Shown: positions 57,613 through 64,000 of the stretch, in pieces
Layout of the letters: every line of letters starts with the position of its first letter
How positions within the stretch are numbered: position 1 is the first letter of the stretch
Notes under the pieces: generated by a model
What the model saw: only the letters and a program-made list of their open reading frames with translations
What the model was told of the DNA's origin: nothing
Database searches by the model: none
Position numbers and translations under genes: made by a program
From: TMED88 sp964515335
GTDB taxonomy: Bacteria; Myxococcota_A; UBA9160; UBA4427
DNA length: 64,000 bases
Direction: 5' to 3'
Assembly: GCA_964515335.1 (NCBI GenBank)
Contig: CAZETS010000007.1
Location: forward strand, 37,807-101,806

Positions 57613-58644
57613 GTGGCCGCCGCCACCACTCCCGCCCAGCCGAGCCGCAAGGACTTCGTCGCGGACCAGGACGTCCGCTGGTGCCCCGGCTGCGGCGACT
57701 ACTCGATCCTCGCCAACGTGCAGCGCATCATGCCCGAGCTCGGCGTGCCGCGGGAGAACATCGTGTTCATCTCGGGCATCGGCTGCTCGAGCCGCTTCCC
57801 GTACTACATGAACACGTACGGCTTCCACACCATCCACGGCCGGGCGCCGGCGTTCGCCACCGGCGTGAAGATCGCGAACCCCGATCTGTCGGTGTGGGTC
57901 GTCACCGGTGACGGCGACGGCCTGTCGATCGGCGGCAACCACCTGCTGCACGCGATCCGGCGCAACCTCGACGTACAGATCCTGCTCTTCAACAACCGGG
58001 TCTACGGACTGACGAAGGGCCAGTACTCGCCGACTTCCGATCTGGGGATGCGCACCAAGTCGTCGCCCCAGGGCTCGATCGACCACCCGATCGACCCGAT
58101 CTCGTTCGCGCTCGGCTGCGGGGCAACCTTCGTGGCGCGCTCGATCGACGTCGACGCCCCGCACATGCAAGACGTGCTGCGCCGAGCCCACCAGCACAAG
58201 GGCACGGCCTTCGTCGAGATCCTGCAGAACTGCCCCGTCTTCAACGACGGCACCTGGAAGGATCTCGAGGACCGCAAGACCCGCGCCGAGTCGGCGCTGG
58301 TCCTCGAGGAGGGCAAGCCGCTCGTCTACGGCGCGCCGGGCAATCTGCGCGGCATCGTGATGCAGAGCGGCGTGCCGAGGGTGATCGAGCTCGCGGACGA
58401 CGACGACCCGGTAGAGCGAGGCGTGGTCGTCCACCACGAGCGGCACGAGACGCCGAGCTACGCCTACCAGCTGGCCTCGCTGCACCGGCCCACCTTCCCG
58501 CTCCCGGTGGGCGTGATCCGCGAGGTCGAGAAGCCCTGCTACGAGACGATGCTCGACGACACCGTCAGCCAGGCGATCGAGAAGCAGGGCGCCGGCGACC
58601 TGAAGGCGCTGCTCAACTCGGGCGACACCTGGGAGGTGCGCTAG
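57613..58644 (+). CDS. korB: 2-oxoglutarate:ferredoxin oxidoreductase, beta subunit
   Basis: 343 residues; binds thiamine diphosphate and one [4Fe-4S] cluster. Visible: cluster cysteines in VRWCPGCGDYS, a third probably in ISGIGCSSRFPYYM, the TPP/Mg motif GDGDGLSIGGNHLLHA ending in NNRVYGLTKGQ, and NCPVFNDGTW with another Cys. GTG start one base after korA. KorAB lies tail-to-tail with sucCD-mdh: 2-oxoglutarate to succinyl-CoA to succinate. Confidence 0.94.
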   Translation: MAAATTPAQPSRKDFVADQDVRWCPGCGDYSILANVQRIMPELGVPRENIVFISGIGCSSRFPYYMNTYGFHTIHGRAPAFATGVKIANPDLSVWVVTGDGDGLSIGGNHLLHAIRRNLDVQILLFNNRVYGLTKGQYSPTSDLGMRTKSSPQGSIDHPIDPISFALGCGATFVARSIDVDAPHMQDVLRRAHQHKGTAFVEILQNCPVFNDGTWKDLEDRKTRAESALVLEEGKPLVYGAPGNLRGIVMQSGVPRVIELADDDDPVERGVVVHHERHETPSYAYQLASLHRPTFPLPVGVIREVEKPCYETMLDDTVSQAIEKQGAGDLKALLNSGDTWEVR

Positions 58645-58664
58645 CCAGAGGCTTTCCCCGAGCG

Positions 58665-58680
58665 GGCCTGGCTTCAGGCC
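58665..58680. terminator. Small hairpin between korB and sucD
   Basis: ggcctg-gctt-caggcc, six base pairs and a four-base loop, between the two convergent operons and overlapping the sucD stop. No T-tract. It could act for either strand, but the stem is short. Confidence 0.3.
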
Positions 58681-59552
58681 GCCAGGTCGGGGGCAGCCGC
58701 GGCGAGCGTCTCTCCGATCGTCGCCGGCGACGGCGCCACCGCGACACCGTTGGCCTCGAGTGCCGCGATCTTATCGCTCGCCTTGCCCTTGCCGCCCGCG
58801 ATGATCGCGCCGGCGTGACCCATGCGCTTACCGGGCGGAGCGTTCTGTCCGGCGATGAAGGCCGCGACGGGCTTCGACATCTGCGACTTCACGAACTCGG
58901 CGGCCTCCTCCTCGGCCGAGCCGCCGATCTCACCGATCATCACGACCGCCTTCGTGTCGGGGTCGGCCTCGAAGAGCGTCAGCGCATCGATGAAGCTCGT
59001 CCCGATCACCGGATCGCCGCCGATGCCCAGGCAGGTCGACTGACCGATGCCGAGGCGGCTCAGCTGGTCGACGGCCTCGTAGGTGAGCGTGCCCGAGCGC
59101 GACACCACGCCGACCGGCCCGGGGCGGGTGATCTGCGCGGGCATGATGCCGATGCGGCACTGTTCGGGCGTGACGACGCCGGGGCAGTTCGGCCCGACGA
59201 GGCGCATCCCCGAGCCGGCGAGCGCGCTCTTGGCACGCGCCATGTCGATCACCGGAATACCCTCGGTGATGCAGACCGCCAGGCGGAGGCCGGCGTCCGC
59301 GGCCTCGAGAATCGCGTCGGCCGCACCCGGCGGCGGCACGAAGATCACCGAGGCGTCCGCGCCGGTCTGCTTCACCGCGTCGGCCACGGTGTCGAACATC
59401 GGCGTGCCGTCGATCTCGCCTCCGCCCTTGCCCGGCGCGACGCCGCCGACCACCTGGGTGCCGTACTCACGCGAGAGACCGGCGTGGAACTGACCCATGC
59501 GCCCCATGCCCTGAACGATGAGCTTGGTGTTCTTGTCGCAGAGAATCGCCAT
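58674..59552 (-). CDS. sucD: Succinyl-CoA synthetase alpha subunit
   Basis: The alpha subunit binds CoA and carries the phosphohistidine. The 292-residue product has the CoA-binding Rossmann fold (KLIVQGMGRMGQFHAG), GPNCPGVVTPEQCRIGIMP and the phospho-His in KRMGHAGAIIAGGKGKA. The ATG at 59552 lies two bases after the sucC stop. Ends 30 bp from the convergent korB. Confidence 0.97.
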   Translation of the reverse strand: MAILCDKNTKLIVQGMGRMGQFHAGLSREYGTQVVGGVAPGKGGGEIDGTPMFDTVADAVKQTGADASVIFVPPPGAADAILEAADAGLRLAVCITEGIPVIDMARAKSALAGSGMRLVGPNCPGVVTPEQCRIGIMPAQITRPGPVGVVSRSGTLTYEAVDQLSRLGIGQSTCLGIGGDPVIGTSFIDALTLFEADPDTKAVVMIGEIGGSAEEEAAEFVKSQMSKPVAAFIAGQNAPPGKRMGHAGAIIAGGKGKASDKIAALEANGVAVAPSPATIGETLAAAAPDLAA

Positions 59553-59554
59553 GA

Positions 59555-60727
59555 CTACGCGCTCCCTCCCCTGGCGGCGGCGACCGCCGCCTCGCCGGCC
59601 TGCTGCAGCGTCTCGGCCGGCGTGATGTCCAGACCCGAGTCGGCCAGGATCCGGCGGCCCTCCTCGGCCATGGTGCCCTGCAGCCGCACCACCAGCGGCA
59701 CCTCGATCCCGAGGTCGGCAGCGGCGGCCACCACGCCCTCGGCGATCAGGTCGCAGCGCACGATGCCGCCAAAGATATTGACCAGGATCGCCTCGACGTT
59801 CGGGTCGCGGAGGATCAGCTTGAAGGCCTCCTTGACCTTCTCCTTGTCGGCGCCCCCGCCGGCGTCGAGGAAGTTCGCCGGCGTACCGCCGCAATAGTGG
59901 ATCATGTCGAGGGTCGCCATCGCGAGACCGGCGCCGTTCACCATGCAGCCGATGTTCCCGTCGAGACCCACGTAGGCCAGGTCGATCTCCTTGGCGGCGC
60001 GCTCGCGCTCGTCTTCCTCGTCGGGATCGCGCAGCTGAGCGACTTCGGGATGCCGGTACAGGGCGTTGTCGTCGAAGTTCACCTTGCCGTCGAGGGCGAA
60101 GAGGTCGCCCTCCTCGGTGACGACGAGGGGGTTGATCTCGACCTGGCTGCAGTCCTTCTCGACGAACAACCGGAAGAGCCCCTTCACGAAGGGCACGAAC
60201 TTCTTGACCTTGTCGCTGCCGAAGCCGAGGCCGAAGCCGAGCCTGCGGCACTGGTAGTCCTGCAGCCCGACGTTCGGGTGGACGTGCACGGTGAGGATCT
60301 TCTCGGGCGTCTTCTCCGCCACCTCCTCGATCTCCATGCCGCCTTCGGTGGAGGCCACGATGGCGTACTGCTCAACGGCGCGATCGAAGAGCACCGCAAT
60401 GTAGAGTTCGTCGGCGATCGCCGAGCCGGCTTCGACGTACACCTTGCGGACCAGCTTGCCCTCGGGCGGCGTCTGCGGCGTGTGGAGCGTCATGCCGAGG
60501 ATCTCGCTCGCGGCCTGCTTGGCTTCCGCGGGCGACTTGACGACCTTGACGCCCCCCGCCTTGCCGCGGCCGCCAGCGTGCACCTGCGCCTTGACGACGA
60601 CCACCGCCGTGCCGAGCGCCTTGGCGGCCTTCTCGGCCTCCTCGGGTGTGGTGGCGAGCTGACCGTCGGGCACGGGCACCCCGAATCCGCGCAGCAGCTC
60701 CTTGGCCTGATATTCGTGGACGTTCAT
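59555..60727 (-). CDS. sucC: Succinyl-CoA synthetase beta subunit (ADP-forming)
   Basis: 390 residues with an ATP-grasp fold: MNVHEYQAKELLRGFGVPVPDG at the start, VVKAQVHAGGRGKAGGVK (nucleotide site), CSQVEINPLVVTEEGDLFALDGK and VNIFGGIVRCDLIAEGVV, all diagnostic. It partners SucD in substrate-level phosphorylation, or in the reverse direction if the cycle runs reductively. ATG with GGGAGGC upstream, 90 bp after mdh. Confidence 0.97.
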   Translation of the reverse strand: MNVHEYQAKELLRGFGVPVPDGQLATTPEEAEKAAKALGTAVVVVKAQVHAGGRGKAGGVKVVKSPAEAKQAASEILGMTLHTPQTPPEGKLVRKVYVEAGSAIADELYIAVLFDRAVEQYAIVASTEGGMEIEEVAEKTPEKILTVHVHPNVGLQDYQCRRLGFGLGFGSDKVKKFVPFVKGLFRLFVEKDCSQVEINPLVVTEEGDLFALDGKVNFDDNALYRHPEVAQLRDPDEEDERERAAKEIDLAYVGLDGNIGCMVNGAGLAMATLDMIHYCGGTPANFLDAGGGADKEKVKEAFKLILRDPNVEAILVNIFGGIVRCDLIAEGVVAAAADLGIEVPLVVRLQGTMAEEGRRILADSGLDITPAETLQQAGEAAVAAARGGSA

Positions 60728-60817
60728 CGAAGCCTCCCGTTCACGGCCGGACCGTGACCTCGCGCGCCCGCCGTCGGGGCGGGCGCACGGCCGCTCCTGC
60801 CGGTCGAGGTTGAGTCG

Positions 60818-61744
60818 TCAGATCTCGATCTGGCCGACGAGCGTGCGGACGTGCTCGACGGACGCGTCGAACAGCTTGCGCTCTTCGTCGTTCAGCTCGA
60901 CCTCGAGGATGCGCTCGACACCGCCCGCTCCCATGACGCACGGCACCCCGACGTAGAGCCCGTCGACACCGTACTCGCCGTCACAGAGGCACGCGCAAGC
61001 GAAGACCCGCTTCTTGTCGCGCAGAATGGCCTCGGCCATCTCGAGGGCCGATAGCGCCGGCGACACGAAGGCAGATCCCGTCTTGAGCAGGCCGACCACC
61101 TCGCCCCCTGCACCCTTGGTGCGCTCGACGATCTCGTCGATGCGCTTGCCGTCGATGAGCTGCGAGATCGGCACGCCCGCCACAGTGCAGTAGCGCACCA
61201 GCGGCACCATGGTGTCGCCGTGTCCGCCCAGAACGAGCGCCGTCACGTCCTTCACGCTCACGCCGAGCTCCCAGGCGACGAAGGAGCGGAAGCGCGTCGA
61301 GTCGAGGATGCCCGCCATGCCGACGACGCGGTTCTTCGGGAAGCCGGAGACCTCCTTGAACGTGTAGACCATCGCGTCGAGGGGATTCGAGATGACGATC
61401 ACGAATGCATCGGGCGCGTTGTCGCGGACGCCTTCAGCGACCTGCTTCATGATCGAGAGGTTCGTCTTGAGCAGGTCGTCCCGCGACATGCCCGGCTTGC
61501 GGGCAAGCCCCGCCGTGATGATCACCACGTCGGACCCGGCGATGTCCCGGTAGTCGTTGGTGCCGCTGATCGCCGAGTCGGCCCCCACCAGCGGCGCGCC
61601 CTCTGCCATGTCGAGGGCCTTGCCCTGGGGCAACCCCTCGACGACGTCGAACATCACGACGTCGCCGAGCTCGCGGTAGGCGGCCTGCTCGGCCAGCACG
61701 CCGCCGATGTTTCCACCACCGATGAGTGCGATCTTCTTTCGCAT
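60818..61744 (-). CDS. mdh: Malate dehydrogenase (LDH-like type)
   Basis: 308-residue NAD-dependent enzyme. Nucleotide site KIALIGGGNIGGVLAEQAA; substrate loop GLARKPGMSRDDLLKTN with the Arg that selects malate; VISNPLDAMVYTF; catalytic His in LGGHGDTMVPLVRY. The opening and length match the LDH-like MDH clade of deltaproteobacteria and others. ATG at 61744. It leads the mdh-sucC-sucD unit. The 230 bp to aspS upstream hold no gene. Confidence 0.96.
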   Translation of the reverse strand: MRKKIALIGGGNIGGVLAEQAAYRELGDVVMFDVVEGLPQGKALDMAEGAPLVGADSAISGTNDYRDIAGSDVVIITAGLARKPGMSRDDLLKTNLSIMKQVAEGVRDNAPDAFVIVISNPLDAMVYTFKEVSGFPKNRVVGMAGILDSTRFRSFVAWELGVSVKDVTALVLGGHGDTMVPLVRYCTVAGVPISQLIDGKRIDEIVERTKGAGGEVVGLLKTGSAFVSPALSALEMAEAILRDKKRVFACACLCDGEYGVDGLYVGVPCVMGAGGVERILEVELNDEERKLFDASVEHVRTLVGQIEI

Positions 61745-61974
61745 GACGTGGGGGGCTCCTCTCGATTCCTTCGATTGGGATGGACGGAGCGCTCGGCGGA
61801 ACACGGCCGAACGCGACGAACGGGCACCTGGCGGGTGCGGAGGCAGGCCACTGCGAAGCCGGCGCCACGCGCAGCCCGGGCTGCGGCGCGGAGTTTGTAA
61901 GGGATTCGCCGGCTTCGCGCCATCCAAGGCGCCTCGGGCCGGCGGGTTCCCGCGGGTCCGTGAGGCGCGGCCGC

Positions 61975-63783
61975 TCAGCCCCGGTCGATCGGGCGGATGC
62001 GCAGCGACAGCTCGTCGAGCTGGTCGGAGTCGACCGGCGACGGTGCGTGCATCAGCAGGTCCTGGCCCCGTTGGGTCTTCGGGAACGCGATCACGTCGCG
62101 CAGACTGTCGGCCCGGGAGAGCACCATCGCCATGCGGTCGAAGCCGAACGCGAAGCCGCCGTGCGGCGGCGCGCCCACCTCGAGGGCCTCGAGCATGAAG
62201 CCGAAGCTCTGCTCCATTTCGGCCTTCGAGTATCCCATCACCTCGAGGATGCGTCGCTGCACGTCCGCGCGGTGGTTGCGGAGGCTGCCCGAGCCGAGTT
62301 CGACGCCGTTCATGATGACGTCGTAGTGGGTGCCGCGAACCCGCGCCGGCTCCGAATCGAGCAGCGGAAGGTCCTCGTCGAGCGGCGCCACGAACGGCTG
62401 GTGGACGTAGCCGAGCCGTCCGTCCTCGTCGGCTTCGAACAGCGGGAAATCGACCACGAAGAGCGCATCCCAGGCCCGGCCGTCGGTGCGGCCCAGCTTC
62501 TCGCCGAGGTCGACCCGCAGACGCGAGAGGATGGCGTTGGCCCGGTCGAAGGTGTCGGCCTGGAAGAACAGCACGCTGCCGGGTCGTGCCTCGGCGCGGG
62601 AGGCGATCGTGGCGCGCTCGTCCTCCGAGAGGAACTTCACGATCGGCGACTTCCACTCGCCGTCCGCGTCGACGCGGATCCAGCCGAGCCCCTTCGCGCC
62701 GAGCTCCTTTCGCACGAGCTTCTCGAGCCGGTCGATCTCGCTGCGCGAGATCGCGTCGGCGTCGTGGATGGGCAGGCACTTGACGATGCCGCCGTGCTCG
62801 ACGACTCCCTGGAACGCCTTGAAGCCGCTCGTCGCGAAGACGTCCGTCATGTCGACGAGCTCGAGCAGGATGCGCGTGTCGGGCCGATCGCAGCCGTAGC
62901 GCGACATGGCCTCGTCGAACGACATGCGGCGGAAGGGCCGCTCGAGCTCGACACCCGCCGCGCGGCAGCCCTCGACAGTGACCCGCTCGAGCACCTCGAG
63001 CACGTCTTCGACACCGACGAAGGACATTTCGAGGTCGACCTGGGTGAACTCGAGCTGCCGATCGGCGCGCTGGTCCTCGTCGCGGAAGCAGCGGGCGATC
63101 TGGTAGTAGCGTTCGAAGCCCGCCACCATGAGCAGCTGCTTCATGATCTGGGGCGACTGCGGGAGCGCATAGAAATCGCCGGGCTGCAGCCGGCTGGGCA
63201 CGAGGAAGTCCCGGGCGCCCTCGGGCGTGGCGCGGGCGAGCATGGGCGTCTCGATCTCGAGGAAGCCCATTTCCGAGAGCGACTCGCGCATGGCGCGTGC
63301 GACGGCGTGACGAATGGCGAGCGCCCGCTGCAGCGGCGGCCTCCGCAGGTCGTGGATGCGGTGTCGCAGCCGCACCGCCTCGTCGGTGTCGGACTCCTCC
63401 TCGATCGCGAAGGGCGGCGGCGTGGCGGAGTTGAGGATCCGCAACTCGTGGACGTTCACCTCGATCTCGCCGGTCGCCATCTTGGGGTTGACGGTCTCGT
63501 CGGAACGGGCCTCGACGACGCCTCGGGCGAGGATCACCCACTCGGATCGCAGCCCACCCGCCCGCTCGTGAGCCTCCGGCGAGGTCTCCGGCCGGAACAC
63601 CACCTGCACGACGCCGTCGCGGTCGCGCAGGTCGACGAAGATCACCCCGCCGTGGTCACGCCGCCGGTGCACCCAACCGGTGACCACGACCTCCTGCCCG
63701 ACCTGCTCGCGGGTGATCGACCCGCACGCATGACTGCGACGCAGCGAACCCATCGCATCGAGGTCACTGCCCTGCGTGGTCAT
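61975..63783 (-). CDS. aspS: Aspartyl-tRNA synthetase, probably non-discriminating
   Basis: 602-residue bacterial-type AspRS: anticodon OB-fold (VVTGWVHRRRDHGGVIFVDL), class II motif 2 (CFRDEDQRADRQLEFTQVD), GAD insertion and motif 3 (FAFGFDRMAMVL). In the anticodon loop the His in RRDHGG (His44) replaces the Leu of discriminating enzymes such as E. coli, and the E. coli Lys near 82 is not kept here (ARSDETVN), a pattern tied to enzymes that also charge tRNA-Asn. The ATG at 63783 has AGGAG six bases upstream; a longer frame to 63954 lacks conserved sequence. Confidence 0.95.
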   Translation of the reverse strand: MTTQGSDLDAMGSLRRSHACGSITREQVGQEVVVTGWVHRRRDHGGVIFVDLRDRDGVVQVVFRPETSPEAHERAGGLRSEWVILARGVVEARSDETVNPKMATGEIEVNVHELRILNSATPPPFAIEEESDTDEAVRLRHRIHDLRRPPLQRALAIRHAVARAMRESLSEMGFLEIETPMLARATPEGARDFLVPSRLQPGDFYALPQSPQIMKQLLMVAGFERYYQIARCFRDEDQRADRQLEFTQVDLEMSFVGVEDVLEVLERVTVEGCRAAGVELERPFRRMSFDEAMSRYGCDRPDTRILLELVDMTDVFATSGFKAFQGVVEHGGIVKCLPIHDADAISRSEIDRLEKLVRKELGAKGLGWIRVDADGEWKSPIVKFLSEDERATIASRAEARPGSVLFFQADTFDRANAILSRLRVDLGEKLGRTDGRAWDALFVVDFPLFEADEDGRLGYVHQPFVAPLDEDLPLLDSEPARVRGTHYDVIMNGVELGSGSLRNHRADVQRRILEVMGYSKAEMEQSFGFMLEALEVGAPPHGGFAFGFDRMAMVLSRADSLRDVIAFPKTQRGQDLLMHAPSPVDSDQLDELSLRIRPIDRG

Positions 63784-64000
63784 GGAATGCTCCTGCCAGA
63801 TGTCCACACGGTCCGGACGACCCGGCTCGAAGGCGGCCGAGATGACCGCAATCGTTTGCGGCGATCGACACCGATTCGCCGTCGCGCGGTCCTCGAATCC
63901 GAAAATCCGAGTGAAAACGCCGGGTTGTCTAGCAATCGGGGTTTGGCCTGTCAAACGGCTTCGGCGAGCTTCGGGTGACGTGCGGGGGCGGTCGGTCGGC

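Noticed and set aside
63784..64000. Gene at the right edge of the window
   Set aside because: No conserved frame; probably the aspS promoter region.

Overview
The window is about 64 kb of very GC-rich DNA with densely packed, often overlapping genes and many GTG/TTG starts. It is chromosomal core sequence from a diderm, LPS-making bacterium of the old 'Deltaproteobacteria' (Myxococcota/Desulfobacterota/Binatota-like). The placement rests on the pilA-pilG-pilH-pilI-pilD gene order known from myxobacteria, several DUF4388 proteins, an LpxI-type lipid A pathway, a six-POTRA BamA and a ferredoxin-dependent 2-oxoacid oxidoreductase next to sucCD-mdh. It is a draft assembly: two runs of exactly 100 N (40208-40307, 50228-50327) each sit inside an in-frame tandem repeat, so their true lengths are unknown.

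Layout. 1-11104: outer-membrane biogenesis. An edge-cut LPS/Kdo kinase-like gene converges on bamA-skp-lpxA-lpxI-(Gfo/Idh/MocA oxidoreductase)-lpxB-waaA-lpxK; lpxD and fabZ are missing from their usual place. 11446-21503: an operon on the minus strand running TPR/zinc-ribbon membrane protein, DUF4388 protein, phoH, ybeY, lnt, prfB (with an intact programmed +1 frameshift site), a long LolC/E permease and lolD. 21677-23611: rpsT (plus strand) converges on lptE-holA. 23696-28264: a signalling cluster (DUF4388 protein, CheA-like kinase without a CheW domain, MJ0042/receiver protein). 28427-33000: glyA-nrdR-ribD-ribH-nusB and a lone M17 N-terminal domain. 33251-36609: DUF177-rpmF-fabD-acpP-fabF, without plsX, fabH or fabG. 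36776-38390: gltX and tRNA-Gln. 38422-42944: the pilAGHID type IV pilus block. 43324-45189: tRNA-Glu, a DEDDh exonuclease, a small kinase-like protein and an ICMT-like methyltransferase. 45268-46403: an ECF sigma factor and a small acidic protein. 46898-52842: recO, glycyl-tRNA synthetase, pyruvate phosphate dikinase with a lysine-rich N-terminal tail, and a lipoprotein. 52903-55277: RodZ-like HTH protein, PilF/PilW-like TPR lipoprotein and an unknown protein. 55767-61744: korAB facing sucCD and mdh (TCA segment). 61975-63783: aspS.

How the genes work together. Roughly a third of the window builds the envelope: lipid A/Kdo assembly (lpxA, I, B, K, waaA), LPS export (lptE), OMP insertion (bamA, skp), lipoprotein maturation and release (lnt, lolCE, lolD) and type IV pili. 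The rest is translation, fatty-acid synthesis, riboflavin synthesis and central carbon metabolism. Short in-frame tandem repeats recur at the ends or linkers of otherwise ordinary proteins (24461, 31219, 40153, 50173, 53413) and at the rpsT stop (22010). No mobile elements, CRISPR arrays or phage genes were seen.
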